From NCBI RefSeq assembly GCF_003217575.1, contig NZ_QJTC01000013.1, forward strand, positions 1 through 64,000: DNA of 64,000 nucleotides, given 5' to 3'. The DNA comes from Xylophilus ampelinus. GTDB taxonomy: Bacteria; Pseudomonadota; Gammaproteobacteria; Burkholderiales; Burkholderiaceae_C. The position numbers and the translations under genes are program-made. Below the pieces are notes generated by a model. The model was not told where the DNA came from, did no database searches, and saw only the letters and a list, made by a program, of their open reading frames with translations. Shown in pieces: positions 43,122 through 52,612 of the stretch (position 1 is its first letter; each line of letters opens with the position of its first letter).

Positions 43122-45017
43122 TCAGGTTCCGGGGGTCAGGCGCGGCTCGGCCACGCCGGCGGCGCGGTTGAGCAGCATGAAGGTGAGCGGGCCGGCCACG
43201 CCGTCGGGCTTCAGGCCCTGTGCCAGCTGGAAGCGGTAGATGCGCGCGCGCCGCTCGGCGGCCGGTACATCGTCGTTCGCCGCCGCGCCGTCCGGCTGCA
43301 GGGCGGTCAGTTGCGCGTCGAGCCAGGCCCCGGCCGGGCCGGTGGCGGCCTCGGCCTGCGCGGGCGTGGCACCGGGCGGAATGCGCCACAGCGTGGTGAA
43401 GTCGCCGCGCCACCAGCGGGCCAATTCGGCCAGCGGAACGCGGCGCGGCGCGCCGTCCACCACCAGGGTGGCATGCTGCGCATCCAGCCCGGCGAGCGGT
43501 ACGACCGACGTGCGGCCGTCGTCGCCCACCAGGGTCAGCAGGCCCGGCCGGTCGATCTGGCGCACCAGGTTCAGGCCGGTGCGGCTGCTGCGAAAGCACG
43601 GCAGGCCCTCGCGCGCCAGCGCCGGGCAGGCGGCCCCGGCGGCCAGGCCGTCGGCCGGCACGCCCCAGCCGGCGGCCAGCGCCCGCAGCGCGGCGTCTTC
43701 GTCGCGGGGCAGGCCGGGCAGTGCGGCGCGCAGGTCGAAAGAGGCACCGTCGGCCGCCGCCGCGCTGGTCGCCGCCGTCGATCCATTGCCGGCCGTACCG
43801 GTGTCGGCCGCCGACGGTGCGGACGCGGTGGCGGCCACGCCGGTCGCAGCCGACAGGGGCGACGCCGGCACGGCCGATGCCGGCGTGCCCAAACCGACTT
43901 TGGCGCCAGACGTGGCGCCACCCTGTGCCGCGGAGCCGGTGGCCGCAACGGCGGAACCGGCTCCAGGCACAACCGCCGTGCCGGCGCCTGCCACCGCCCC
44001 GGCCACCGGCGTGCGCCGCGCCAGGTACCAGCCTCCTGCGATGCCGACGCACAGCAGCACCACGGCCGCCACCACCGCCGGGCCGGCCAGCGCGGAGCGC
44101 GCAGCGGCCGGCGCCCGTGGTGCCGCGGGTGCGCCGGCGGCCGGAGCAGCGGCCGGAACCGCGGCCGGCCGCGGCGCGGCGGGGGTGCGGCCGGTGGGCT
44201 GGAAGAACACCTCGCGCGCCGCCTTGTCGACGATCCGCGCGGTCACCACCCGGGCGCCGGTGGCGTATCCGCCCAGCAGCGCGCGGTCGCAGAGCAGGTT
44301 GATGCGCCGCGGCACGCCCCGCGCGGCGGCGTGGATGCGGCGCAGCGCCCCGCGGTCGAACGGCATCGGTCCCTGCAGGCCCGCCACGCCCAGTCGGTGG
44401 GCGATGTAGTGTTGCGTCTCCACCGGCGTCAGCGCGTCCAGGTGGTAGCGGGCGATCACCCGCTGCGCCAGCTGCTCCAGCGCCGGCCGGGCCAGCATGC
44501 CGCGCAGCTCGGGCTGGCCGATCAGCACGATCTGCAGCAGCTTGCGCTCGTTGGTCTCCAGGTTGGTCAGGAGCCGCAACTGCTCCAGCACGTCGGCCGA
44601 GAGGTTCTGCGCCTCGTCGATGATCAGCACGCTGCTGCGGCCCTGGGCGTGCGCCGCCAGCAGGTAGACGTTGAGCGGGTCGATGTAGTCCTTGACCGTC
44701 TCGCCGCCCGGCCCGGCCGGCCGGGTGGCGATGCCGAACTCGCTGCAGACCGACTGCAGCAGTTCGCCCACGGTGAGCTTCGGGTTGAAGATGTAGGCGA
44801 CGTTGCAGGTGGCGGGGATCTGCTCCAGGAAACAGCGGCAGACCGTCGTCTTGCCGGTGCCGATCTCCCCGGTCAGCAGCACGAAGCCGCCGCCGCTGCC
44901 CACGCCGTAGAGCAGGTGGGCCAGCGCCTCGCGGTGGCGCTCGCTCATGTAGAGGTAGCGCGGGTCGGGCGCGATCGAGAACGGATCCTGCCGCAGGCCG
45001 AAGAAAGAGGCGTACAT
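43122..45017 (-). CDS. gspA: GspA-type ATPase with peptidoglycan-binding C-terminus
   Basis: The 631-residue protein begins MYASFFGLRQDPFSIAPDPR, typical of ExeA/GspA. It has Walker A GEIGTGKTT near residue 50, Walker B VLIIDEAQNL, one membrane helix (about 310-332) after a Pro/Ala linker, and a C-terminal region with a PG_binding repeat (LAQGLKPDGVAGPLTFMLLNRA). ExeA/GspA hydrolyses ATP and binds peptidoglycan to let GspD assemble. The ATG at 45017 is used; the open frame runs 75 bp further upstream toward the 113-bp inverted-repeat element but lacks family similarity. Confidence 0.9.
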   Translation of the reverse strand: MYASFFGLRQDPFSIAPDPRYLYMSERHREALAHLLYGVGSGGGFVLLTGEIGTGKTTVCRCFLEQIPATCNVAYIFNPKLTVGELLQSVCSEFGIATRPAGPGGETVKDYIDPLNVYLLAAHAQGRSSVLIIDEAQNLSADVLEQLRLLTNLETNERKLLQIVLIGQPELRGMLARPALEQLAQRVIARYHLDALTPVETQHYIAHRLGVAGLQGPMPFDRGALRRIHAAARGVPRRINLLCDRALLGGYATGARVVTARIVDKAAREVFFQPTGRTPAAPRPAAVPAAAPAAGAPAAPRAPAAARSALAGPAVVAAVVLLCVGIAGGWYLARRTPVAGAVAGAGTAVVPGAGSAVAATGSAAQGGATSGAKVGLGTPASAVPASPLSAATGVAATASAPSAADTGTAGNGSTAATSAAAADGASFDLRAALPGLPRDEDAALRALAAGWGVPADGLAAGAACPALAREGLPCFRSSRTGLNLVRQIDRPGLLTLVGDDGRTSVVPLAGLDAQHATLVVDGAPRRVPLAELARWWRGDFTTLWRIPPGATPAQAEAATGPAGAWLDAQLTALQPDGAAANDDVPAAERRARIYRFQLAQGLKPDGVAGPLTFMLLNRAAGVAEPRLTPGT

Positions 45018-45069
45018 ATCGCCTAGAGGATACCGGCAGCGTGCGGCAGCGCAGCCGGCAGGGTTTGAT

Positions 45070-45241
45070 GCTATTTTTAGAGCGGCTAACACAACCCTTC
45101 TGGCGTCGTTGCCGCACCTTGTCGTACTACTCGTACTGTCTGCGATGCGGCGCCTAGCCAGAACCGCTTCGCTGGGTTGTGTTAGCCGCTCTTAATAGCT
45201 ACCGGCCGTCGTCGCACGCCGGCCGCGGGCACTTTCGACTC
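45070..45241 (+). repeat. 59-bp dispersed repeat, copy 7, split by an insertion
   Basis: The left half is GCTATTTTT (45070-45078). The right half is TAATAGC (45193-45199) followed by the 42-bp second part with GGCCGTCGTCGCACGCCGGC and GGGCACTTTCGACTC. Removing 45079-45191 or 45080-45192 restores a 17-bp core with the standard spacing, so the repeat existed before the insertion. Confidence 0.75.
45079..45192. mobile_element. MITE-like element (~113 bp) with perfect 19-bp inverted ends
   Basis: AGAGCGGCTAACACAACCC (45079-45097) is exactly inverted at 45174-45192. Inside, TTCTGGC (45098-45104) pairs with GCCAGAA (45157-45163), and a centre with GTACTACTCGTAC completes a long imperfect hairpin. 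No coding capacity. No target duplication beyond one ambiguous base. The structure resembles a miniature transposable element or a REP-type palindrome. Confidence 0.65.
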
Positions 45242-45397
45242 GGCAACTCACTCGGCGTACCGCACGGGCGGTATCACGCCCGCAAGGCCCTGCCATGTCG
45301 GCTGCGCATGCGCGCGGGCAACAAAGCCACCAATCATTCGGTCAGGGGGCGGCCTTGCGCGCTCGCTCGATGCGGGCGTCTGCACGCCTTTCTTCGC

Positions 45398-47788
45398 TCA
45401 CACCAGCGGCGGATCCTGGTCGCGCGCCATGTGGCGGTGCTGCGCGACGGCGGCGATGAAAGCCGCCGCGACCTTCCTGGCGTCGGCACCGTCGGCGAAC
45501 AGCACGCCGGGGTCGGTCTCGCCCGATGGCAACTCGGGCAGGATGCCCGCCTTGTCGGTCAGGGCCTTCGCGGCACCCAGCACCAGCAGCGTCTTGCAGT
45601 GGCGGTAGGTGTTGACGACGAACTCGGCGGTGTTGCCGACGCGGGCCAGCAGGTCGACGCCGGCCTTTCCGTCGGGCAGCACCACAGCGTCGAACAGCAC
45701 CGGCGGCGTGTTCTCGAGCGATGCGTCGGCCTCGAGCGTGGTGCCGTCGGCGCACTTCACCGTGCCCAGGCGCGGCGCCACGATGCGCGGCACGGCACCG
45801 GCGTCGAGCAGCGCGGCCTGCAGGGCGGCGATCGGCTTGCCGTCGACGCCGTCGGCGGCCAGCAGCGCGATCTTGCGGGTGCGGATGCCCCCCTCGCCGG
45901 GGTGGCCGGTGAGCGAGAGGGCAGCCGACATGAGCACCTCGGCGGGGATCGGCGTGTGGATCGCCTTGGGCATGGCGGCGGGCACCGGCATGCCCAGGCC
46001 GTCGGCCACGCGCCGGGCCAGCTCGGGTGCCACGTTGACCAGGCCGGAGAGCATGCGCTCGCGGATCGCGGGCACGGTGAGCTTCGACAGCTCGAAGCGG
46101 AACCCGCCGACGATGTGGGCCTTCTCCCAATCGGTCTGGCTGTTCCAGAACAGGGTGGCCTGCTGGTAGTGTTCGGCGAACTTCTCGGGCTTGCCGCGCA
46201 CCTTGTCGCCCTCCAGCGTTTCGGGAAAGGACACGAAGCCGGCGGCACCGGCCTGGTAGGGCGAGCCGCCCGCCAGCGAGTTGGGCTCGTACGCCACCCG
46301 GCCGCGGTGCAGGGCCTGGCGCTTGATGCCGTCACGCTGGTTGTTGTAGACCGGCACGACCGGCGCGTTGATCGGAATCTCGTGAAAGTTGGCGCCGCCC
46401 AGCCGGGTGATCTGCGTGTCCTTGTACGAGTGGATCCGGCCGGCCAGCAGTGGGTCGTTGCTGAAGTCGATGCCCGGGATGACGTGGGCGGTGCAGAAGG
46501 CCACCTGCTCGGTCTCGGCGAAGAAGTTGTCGGGGTTGCGGTCGAGCACCATGCGGCCCACGATGTGCACCGGCACCAACTCTTCGGGGATCAGCTTGGT
46601 CGAGTCGAGGAAGTCGAAGCTCCAGTCCTGCGCTTCTTCGGCGGTGAAGACCTGCAGACCCAGTTCCCACTCGGGATATTCGCCGGCCTCGATCGATTCC
46701 CACAGGTCGCGGCGGTGGAAGTCGTTGTCGGCGCCCTGGATCTTGGCCGATTCGTCCCAGACCAGCGAATGGGTGCCGAGCAACGGCTTCCAGTGGAACT
46801 TGACGAACTTGCTCTGGCCCTGGGCGTTCACCAGACGGAAGCTGTGGATGCCGAAACCTTCCATCATCCGGAAGCTGCGCGGCAGGCCGCGGTCGCTCAT
46901 CGCCCACAGCATCATGTGGGTGGATTCGGGACTCAGCGAGATGAAGTCCCAGAAAGTGTCGTGCGCGCTGGCGGCCTGCGGCATGCCGTGGTGCGGCTCG
47001 GGCTTGACCGCGTGGACCAGGTCGGGGAACTTCATCGAATCCTGGATGAAGAACACCGGGATGTTGTTGCCCACCAGATCCCAGTTGCCCTGGTCGGTGT
47101 AGAACTTGACGGCGAAGCCGCGTACGTCGCGCGCGGTGTCGACCGAGCCGCGCTCGCCGGCCACGGTGGAGAAGCGCACGAACACCGGGGTGACCTTGCC
47201 CTTCTCCTGGAAGGGTGCGGCGCGGGTCAGGTCGGTCAGCGCCTCGTAGGCTTCGAAGTAGCCGTGGGCAGCGGAGCCGCGGGCGTGCACGATGCGCTCG
47301 GGGATGCGCTCGTGGTCGAAGTTGGTGATCTTCTCGCGGAGGATGTAGTCCTCCAGCAGGGTCGGGCCGCGCAGGCCGGCCTTGAGCGAATTCTGGTTGT
47401 CGCCGATCGGCACGCCCTGGTTGGTGGTGAGCACCTGGCCGCCGCCGTCGACCCGCACCCGGTCGAGCGAGCCGGCCAGAGCGTTGGTGCCGGGGGCCGC
47501 GCCGCTGCCGGTCTTGGCGGTGGGGTTGGCTTCGCTCAGCGTGCTGGCGGTGACGGCCGCGTTGGCCGGCTCCGAGGTCTCGCCCTGCGGCGGTGCGACG
47601 GCATAGTCGCGTCCGTTGTCGACCAGCGCGGTCTTGTTGTAGGGCATCGAGGCGACGAGGGCCTGCGTGTCGGCGGCCTGCTGCGCTAGCGGATCGTCGC
47701 CCGGGTTGCCGCCCTCGGCCGGACGGCTGGCGGTGTTGCGGGCCGCGGCCTTGGTGGACGCGTCGGGGGTTTTTTTGATGGGACTCAT
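45398..47788 (-). CDS. katE: Catalase HPII (large-subunit monofunctional catalase)
   Basis: The 796-residue protein is a large clade II catalase: an N-terminal extension (about 1-115), the catalase core with the distal histidine H168 in [11 protein letters not shown], the NADPH/heme-pocket [18 protein letters not shown] and the proximal tyrosine region [13 protein letters not shown]-terminal flavodoxin/DJ-1-like domain (about 640-796) follows, with [12 protein letters not shown]. It removes hydrogen peroxide and is usually induced in stationary phase. The first residues ([14 protein letters not shown]) are a basic tail. No oxidative-stress regulator is adjacent. Confidence 0.96.
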   Translation of the reverse strand: MSPIKKTPDASTKAAARNTASRPAEGGNPGDDPLAQQAADTQALVASMPYNKTALVDNGRDYAVAPPQGETSEPANAAVTASTLSEANPTAKTGSGAAPGTNALAGSLDRVRVDGGGQVLTTNQGVPIGDNQNSLKAGLRGPTLLEDYILREKITNFDHERIPERIVHARGSAAHGYFEAYEALTDLTRAAPFQEKGKVTPVFVRFSTVAGERGSVDTARDVRGFAVKFYTDQGNWDLVGNNIPVFFIQDSMKFPDLVHAVKPEPHHGMPQAASAHDTFWDFISLSPESTHMMLWAMSDRGLPRSFRMMEGFGIHSFRLVNAQGQSKFVKFHWKPLLGTHSLVWDESAKIQGADNDFHRRDLWESIEAGEYPEWELGLQVFTAEEAQDWSFDFLDSTKLIPEELVPVHIVGRMVLDRNPDNFFAETEQVAFCTAHVIPGIDFSNDPLLAGRIHSYKDTQITRLGGANFHEIPINAPVVPVYNNQRDGIKRQALHRGRVAYEPNSLAGGSPYQAGAAGFVSFPETLEGDKVRGKPEKFAEHYQQATLFWNSQTDWEKAHIVGGFRFELSKLTVPAIRERMLSGLVNVAPELARRVADGLGMPVPAAMPKAIHTPIPAEVLMSAALSLTGHPGEGGIRTRKIALLAADGVDGKPIAALQAALLDAGAVPRIVAPRLGTVKCADGTTLEADASLENTPPVLFDAVVLPDGKAGVDLLARVGNTAEFVVNTYRHCKTLLVLGAAKALTDKAGILPELPSGETDPGVLFADGADARKVAAAFIAAVAQHRHMARDQDPPLV

Positions 47789-48128
47789 AGGGTGTTTCGC
47801 AGGGTGGAGAAGCAGGAGACGACCATCGACGCGGCCGTGAAAAGCCTCTCAACATAGGGTCCGGCCTGCCGCGTCGCTGTGGGACAAGATGCCATCGCAT
47901 GCAGGACAGCACCGCACTTGCAACCGCTATCGAAGCGGGGCCGTCCGAAGCCGCCACCGCGCGTGCGCACCGGCAGAATCGCGGCGCCCTCCGGCCGTCC
48001 GCGACCCCCTCATAATGGCCGTCCCCGAGCACCGCCCCAGTGGCACAGGCAATCGCCTTTGCATGGGTTTTCGCCCCGCCACTACTTGCCCCTCATCCCC
48101 TGCAGCCGCATCGCTGCCGATATCCGCC
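47789..48128. other. Divergent intergenic space, katE to flavin reductase
   Basis: The 340 bp must hold the katE promoter and the start region of the flavin reductase. The frame of the latter stays open through it, with ATGs at 47889, 48015 and 48063, but the encoded residues look non-protein-like (Arg/Pro/Ser-rich). I see no clear operator. Confidence 0.4.
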
Positions 48129-48647
48129 GTGACCTCCACCGCCCCTTTGCGCCAGGCGCGCCACCCCGCTTTCTCGGCGCCCGAGTTCCGCAACGCGCTG
48201 GGCATGTTCGCCACCGGCGTGACGATCGTCACCATGCGCACCGCGGCGGGCGAGCTGGTGGGGCTGACGGCCAACTCGTTCAACTCGGTGTCGCTGTCGC
48301 CGCCGCTGGTTCTGTGGAGCCTGGGGCAGTCGGCCTCGTCGATGCCGGCCATGGCCGCGGGCACGCACTACGCCGTCCATGTGCTGGCGGTCGACCAGAA
48401 GCCGCTGGCCGAGCGCTTCGCCGGGCCCAAGGCCGAGCGGTGGACCGGCGTGGCCTTCCACGACGGGGTGAGCGGCGCGCCGGTGCTCGACGGCGCGGCG
48501 GCCGTCTTCGAATGCTTCAACCGCAGCCGCTACCCGGAGGGCGACCACACGATCTTCGTCGGCGAGGTGGAGGCCTGCAGCCACCGGGCCGGCGCCTCGC
48601 CGCTGCTCTACCACGGGGGTCGGTTCTTCACCGAGCACCCGCTGTAG
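48129..48647 (+). CDS. Flavin reductase-like FMN-binding protein
   Basis: The 172-residue protein has the flavin reductase domain: FRNALGMFATGVTIVT near the N-terminus, GLTANSFNSVSLSPPLVLWSLG, FAVHVL-type strand (here HYAVHVLAVDQ) and GDHTIFVGEVEAC near the C-terminus. It reduces FMN or FAD with NAD(P)H, often feeding a two-component monooxygenase; none is next to it. The start is uncertain: GTG 48129 gives a normal-length protein, whereas upstream ATGs would add 20-80 poorly conserved residues. Confidence 0.85.
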   Translation: MTSTAPLRQARHPAFSAPEFRNALGMFATGVTIVTMRTAAGELVGLTANSFNSVSLSPPLVLWSLGQSASSMPAMAAGTHYAVHVLAVDQKPLAERFAGPKAERWTGVAFHDGVSGAPVLDGAAAVFECFNRSRYPEGDHTIFVGEVEACSHRAGASPLLYHGGRFFTEHPL

Positions 48648-48661
48648 CCGGGCTATTCTTA

Positions 48662-48721
48662 AGAGCCGAACAGGGCTCCAGCCGGCGCGGATCGCCGGCT
48701 ACCAGCTATTAAATCGATAGC
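48662..48721 (-). repeat. 59-bp dispersed repeat, copy 8 (reverse orientation)
   Basis: The core GCTATTAAATCGATAGC is at 48705-48721. Reading the minus strand, AGCCGGCGATCCGCGCCGG and CTGGAGCCCTGTTCGGCTC follow in the usual register, giving a perfect 7-bp second stem. It lies just after the flavin reductase stop. Confidence 0.85.
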
Positions 48722-48811
48722 ACCCGTCTGGCGCCGTCCTTCACGTCCGAGCGACCGCGCCCCGTAAGCTGCCCGGCCCATCCGCCCCTCCTTTCCTACC
48801 CCGACCGCCCC

Positions 48812-49516
48812 ATGAAAAACCTCCTGATCCTGCGCCACTCGCCGCTCGACGGCCCCGGCAGCCTGGAGCCGTACTTCCGCAACGCCGGCTGGAACATCGA
48901 GACCGTCGATGCCGCCCACGCCGACCTCACGGCCATCGACCCGCTGGCCGCCGACCTGGTGATGCCGCTGGGCTCGGCGCTGAGCGTGTACGACGAGGCG
49001 CTGTTCCCGTTCATCACCGCCGAGCGCACCCTGCTGGCCAAACGGCTGGAGGCCGACCGTCCGGTGTTGGGCATCTGCTTCGGCGCGCAGCTGATCGCCT
49101 CCGCCCTGGGCTGCCGCGTCTTCAAGGCCGCCGAGCTGGAAGTCGGCTGGTACCCGCTGGAGCTGACCGCCGCCGGTGCCGCCTCTCCCCTGCGCGCCCT
49201 GGGCCCCGAGCGGGCGCCCGCGGTGATGCACTGGCACCAGGACACCTTCGACCTGCCGCCCGGCACCGAGCGGCTGGCCCGCAGCGCCCTGTGCGAGAAC
49301 CAGGCCTTCGCCCGCGGCACCCAGCTGCTGGCAGTGCAGTTCCACCCCGAGGTGACCCGCAACGGGGTCGAGGCCTGGCTGGCCGACGCCTCCTTCACCC
49401 CCACCACCCGCGCCGAGCGGATCGCCACCATCCGCGCCGGATCGGCCCGGCACCAGGCGACGATGCAGGCGCAGATCGTGCTGTGCCTGGACGACTGGCT
49501 GGCCGGGCTGGTCTAG
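48812..49516 (+). CDS. Class I glutamine amidotransferase-like protein
   Basis: The 234-residue protein has the class I amidotransferase triad: the nucleophile C89 in VLGICFGAQLIA, and His/Glu in AVQFHPEVTRNG. HWHQDTFDLP is typical of the GuaA-type stand-alone group. These proteins release ammonia from glutamine or have glutamyl-hydrolase activity; the acceptor is unknown because no synthetase domain is fused and none is adjacent. It converges on minE, 24 bp away. Confidence 0.88.
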   Translation: MKNLLILRHSPLDGPGSLEPYFRNAGWNIETVDAAHADLTAIDPLAADLVMPLGSALSVYDEALFPFITAERTLLAKRLEADRPVLGICFGAQLIASALGCRVFKAAELEVGWYPLELTAAGAASPLRALGPERAPAVMHWHQDTFDLPPGTERLARSALCENQAFARGTQLLAVQFHPEVTRNGVEAWLADASFTPTTRAERIATIRAGSARHQATMQAQIVLCLDDWLAGLV

Positions 49517-49540
49517 CGAAAAAGAGCCGGAGCGGATGCG

Positions 49541-49804
49541 CTACTTCGCGACCGCCTCCGGCAGTTCGATCTTGACTTCGAGCACATCGAAGTTGTCCTG
49601 GTGCTCCAGGTTGACCTTGATGTCGTGGGGATTGATGGACACGTACTTGGAGATCACCGCGATCAGTTCGCGCTGCAGGTCGGGCAGGTAGCTGGGCTTC
49701 TTGCTGTTGCCGCTGCGTTCGTGCGCCAGGATGATCTGCAGGCGCTCCTTGGCCACGCTGGCCGTTTTCTTCTTCTCCCCCATGAGGAAGCCGAGCAGGG
49801 ACAT
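49541..49804 (-). CDS. minE: Cell division topological specificity factor MinE
   Basis: The 87-residue protein starts [20 protein letters not shown], with the membrane-targeting N-terminal helix and the MinD-binding region [11 protein letters not shown], followed by the dimeric topological domain ([19 protein letters not shown]). It stimulates the MinD ATPase and so drives pole-to-pole oscillation that keeps the division ring at midcell. It is the last gene of minCDE, 5 bp after minD. Confidence 0.97.
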   Translation of the reverse strand: MSLLGFLMGEKKKTASVAKERLQIILAHERSGNSKKPSYLPDLQRELIAVISKYVSINPHDIKVNLEHQDNFDVLEVKIELPEAVAK

Positions 49805-49809
49805 GTGCC

Positions 49810-50622
49810 TTACCTCCCGAAAATGCGCTTGAAGAAGCCGGGCTTCTGCGCATCGACGAAACGCATCGGCCGGTCCTCGCCGAGGAAGCGGCTGATCACG
49901 TCCTTGTAGGCTTCCGACACGTCGGTGCCCTGGGCGTGGATCGCGGGCGTGCCCTGGTTGGACGACTGCAGCACAGTCTCGGACTCGGGGATCACCCCGA
50001 TCAGCGGGATGCGCAGGATGTCCTGGATGTCCTGAAGCGACAGCATGTGGCCGTCTTCCACCCGGTTGGGGTTGTAGCGGGTGATCAGCAGGTGCTCCTT
50101 GATCGGCTCCTTGCCTTCCACCGCGCGCTGGGTCTTGGAGCCGAGCATGCCCAGGATGCGGTCGGAGTCGCGCACCGAGGAGACCTCGGGGTTGGTCACC
50201 ACCAGCGCCTCGTCGGCGAAGTGCATCGCCATCAGCGCGCCGGTCTCGATACCGGCGGGCGAGTCGCAGACGATGTAGTCGAAGCCCTGGGTACCCAGGT
50301 CCTTGAGCACCCGCTCGACGCCGTCCTGCGTGAGGGCGTCCTTGTCGCGGGTCTGCGAGGCGGCCAGCACGAACAGGTTGTCGCACTGCTTGTCCTTGAT
50401 CAGCGCCTGGTGCAGGTTGGCTTCGCCGTGGATCACGTTGATCAGGTCGTACACCACGCGGCGCTCGCAGCCCATGATGAGGTCGAGATTGCGCAGGCCG
50501 ACGTCGAAGTCGATCACTGCGGTCTTGAAGCCGCGCAGCGCGAGGCCGGAGGCGAAACTGGCGCTGGTCGTGGTCTTGCCCACGCCGCCCTTGCCGGAAG
50601 TCACCACGACGATCTTGGCCAT
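49810..50622 (-). CDS. minD: Septum site-determining ATPase MinD
   Basis: The 270-residue protein has the deviant Walker A motif KGGVGKT at 11-17, [13 protein letters not shown] as switch region and a C-terminal amphipathic membrane-targeting helix ([11 protein letters not shown]). It binds the membrane in its ATP form, recruits MinC to block FtsZ assembly at the poles and is released by MinE. It lies 52 bp downstream of minC and 5 bp upstream of minE, the standard operon order. The ATG at 50622 is certain from the conserved N-terminus. Confidence 0.98.
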   Translation of the reverse strand: MAKIVVVTSGKGGVGKTTTSASFASGLALRGFKTAVIDFDVGLRNLDLIMGCERRVVYDLINVIHGEANLHQALIKDKQCDNLFVLAASQTRDKDALTQDGVERVLKDLGTQGFDYIVCDSPAGIETGALMAMHFADEALVVTNPEVSSVRDSDRILGMLGSKTQRAVEGKEPIKEHLLITRYNPNRVEDGHMLSLQDIQDILRIPLIGVIPESETVLQSSNQGTPAIHAQGTDVSEAYKDVISRFLGEDRPMRFVDAQKPGFFKRIFGR

Positions 50623-50674
50623 GTGTTGCTGTCCTTCGGTTGAAGAGATATTGAGTGAATGCGGTCGTGCGCGG

Positions 50675-51424
50675 TCAGAGCGCCTCGATGACGAGCTTTT
50701 CGCCGACGAGCTGGATTTTCGCCGCCCGGCCGGCGATGTCGGCCGGCAGCGGCACTTCGGTCGTGCGGTAGATGCCGGCGATCGACACCAGCTCGGGCTC
50801 CATGCAGGTCGCGAAGATGCGCGCCTGGGTGTTGCCCCGGGCGCCGGCGATCGCCTTGCCGCGCAGCGGCGCGTAGACGTGCACATTGCCGTCGGCGATC
50901 ACCTCGGCGCCATTGCTGACCGCGGCCAGCACGATCAGGTCGGCGTTGCGGGCATACACCTGCTGGCCCGAGCGCAGCGGCCGGTCGATCACCATCGTGG
51001 CCACCGCGACGGGCACCGGCGGCGGCACTGGCGCCGGCGGGCGCGGCGCCGTCTCGCGGGCGGGCGGGGGCAGCGGCACGTCGGGCGCCTCGGCCAGGCC
51101 CGCGCCGCGCGCCGCGGCCAGCTGCGGGCCGACCGCGCCGCGCACCGCCACCGGCACCACCCGCAGCCGGCGCAGCAGCGCGACCAGGGCCACGAAGTCG
51201 ACGGCCGCGGCGCCTTCGCCGAGCTGGGTCAGGTCGATGACGACCGGATCCTGGTCGAAGAAATCGGGGGATTCCTGCAGCCGCCGGTCGAGTTCGGCGG
51301 TCAGCGCCGCAAGGTCGGGGGTCTTGAGCACCACGGCCAGCAAAGGCAGAGTGGCGCTTTTCAGCTCGAAGCTGGCGCGAGCAGAGCCTGGTGGTACGGC
51401 GGCCATGGGGATGCTGTTTTGCAA
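50675..51424 (-). CDS. minC: Septum site-determining protein MinC
   Basis: The 249-residue protein has an N-terminal FtsZ-binding domain (about 15-110, FELKSATLPLLAVVLKTPDL), a Pro/Ala-rich linker (about 118-145) and a C-terminal beta-helical MinC_C domain (about 150-249) with SGQQVYARNADLIVLAAVSNGAEVIADGN. It inhibits FtsZ ring formation away from midcell when recruited by MinD. It is the first gene of minCDE. An in-frame ATG six codons later (51406) could be the true start. Confidence 0.96.
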   Translation of the reverse strand: MQNSIPMAAVPPGSARASFELKSATLPLLAVVLKTPDLAALTAELDRRLQESPDFFDQDPVVIDLTQLGEGAAAVDFVALVALLRRLRVVPVAVRGAVGPQLAAARGAGLAEAPDVPLPPPARETAPRPPAPVPPPVPVAVATMVIDRPLRSGQQVYARNADLIVLAAVSNGAEVIADGNVHVYAPLRGKAIAGARGNTQARIFATCMEPELVSIAGIYRTTEVPLPADIAGRAAKIQLVGEKLVIEAL

Positions 51425-51615
51425 AGTGAGCGAGTTTAGCGTGCAGGTGTGCGCCTACGAGCGCACGCGGCAGGGCTTACCGATGGGTACATCTGCCGCG
51501 CCGGCGCCGGTCCCCCCGCCTCCGACCTTGACCTCGCTTTCTTTGGCACCATGTGGTCAGGCCAGCCCCCGGCTTTCGCGCACGTGCGCCGTCCCCCGCA
51601 ACCAACGACACCAAG

Positions 51616-51834
51616 ATGAAGACCATCGACGAAATGCTGTACCTGGACCTGCTCACCCCCGGCCAGCACAGCGAAATCAGCCAATGGATCTCCCGCTCCG
51701 CCTCGCCCGAGGAAATCCTGCAGATGCCCGCCCCCCTGTGGGCCGCGGTGCAGCGCGCCAGCCAGACGATGGGCATCGACGAGGATCTGCTGCGGCCTCC
51801 GGGGTTCGATGCGGGCAATGCCGTATGGGGTTGA
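51616..51834 (+). CDS. Small conserved-looking hypothetical protein
   Basis: This 72-codon frame reads MKTIDEMLYLDLLTPGQHSE and ends GFDAGNAVWG, with normal amino acid composition, no Arg/Pro bias and third-position GC bias typical of real genes here. The middle (EISQWISRSASPEEILQMPAP) looks helical. No motif is recognised. It lies divergently from minC and about 220 bp before aroQ. An unknown Comamonadaceae protein is the likeliest interpretation. Confidence 0.6.
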   Translation: MKTIDEMLYLDLLTPGQHSEISQWISRSASPEEILQMPAPLWAAVQRASQTMGIDEDLLRPPGFDAGNAVWG

Positions 51835-52051
51835 CGGGCCGGTAAGCATGTGAATCCATCGGTGGCGGGGGCATACGCCGCTGACGAACAGACGCTCTGC
51901 ATCTTGGTAGAAAGTTTTGGAAAAGCAGCGTCACGAAGGCACGGATTGAAAACGCCTCTGCGCCGTATCCACCGCGGGTTCCCGCGCCGTGGTCCACCAG
52001 GCGGCAGAATTCGATGTCCTCTCCCATTCTTCCCCGTCTATCGGCACGCCC

Positions 52052-52498
52052 GTGAAAACCATCCTTGTCCTGAACGGCCCCAACCTGAACCTGCTCGGCA
52101 TCCGCGAGCCCGGGGTGTACGGATCGGCCACCCTGGCCGATGTCGAGCGTCTGTGCGCCGAGGCCTGCGCCGCCCACGGCTTCGCACTCGATTTCCGGCA
52201 GAGCAACCACGAAGGCGTGCTGGTCGACTGGCTGCACGAGGCGGGCCGCGCCGAGGCCGCCGGCACGCTGGCCGGCGTGGTGTTCAACGCCGGGGCGTAC
52301 ACCCATACCAGCGTGGCGCTGCACGATGCGATCAAGGGCGCCGGGGTGACGGTGATCGAGCTGCACATCTCGAACGTCCACGCGCGCGAGGCGTTCCGGC
52401 ACCACTCGTACCTGTCGTCCGCGGCGAAGGCGGTGATGGCGGGGTTCGGGGTAAAGGGATATGGGCTGGCGATCGCCGGGGTGGCGGGGCTGGGGTGA
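52052..52498 (+). CDS. aroQ: Type II 3-dehydroquinate dehydratase
   Basis: The 148-residue protein has the AroQ signatures [18 protein letters not shown] (3-20), [30 protein letters not shown] and IELHISN with the catalytic residues. It makes 3-dehydroshikimate in the shikimate pathway and forms a dodecamer. The start is GTG at 52052, at the first residue of the family. A copy of the 59-bp repeat starts 36 bp after its stop. Confidence 0.96.
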   Translation: MKTILVLNGPNLNLLGIREPGVYGSATLADVERLCAEACAAHGFALDFRQSNHEGVLVDWLHEAGRAEAAGTLAGVVFNAGAYTHTSVALHDAIKGAGVTVIELHISNVHAREAFRHHSYLSSAAKAVMAGFGVKGYGLAIAGVAGLG

Positions 52499-52533
52499 AG
52501 CCGGCATGCGATGCAACCCCGACTTTCCCAGAC

Positions 52534-52592
52534 ACTACAAAATTGATAGCTAGAGGTCGGCGCTCTAAGCCGGCTAGAGGCACCTTTCATTC
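52534..52592 (+). repeat. 59-bp dispersed repeat, copy 9
   Basis: ACTACAAAATTGATAGC at 52534-52550 (one base off the GCTAY start), then AGGTCGGCGCTCTAAGCCGG and CTAGAGGCACCTTTCATTC in the usual register. Its tail nearly matches copy 1. It lies between convergent aroQ and psd. Confidence 0.85.
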
Positions 52593-52612
52593 ACACCCCA
52601 ACGATCCGGCCA

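Larger units (their letters stand above)
45018..45397. other. Non-coding space with split repeat and inserted inverted-repeat element
   Basis: The 380 bp between gspA and katE hold a 59-bp repeat copy (left part 45070-45078, right part 45193-45241) split by a ~113-bp element. The remaining 45242-45397 shows no gene or clear signal. Confidence 0.6.
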
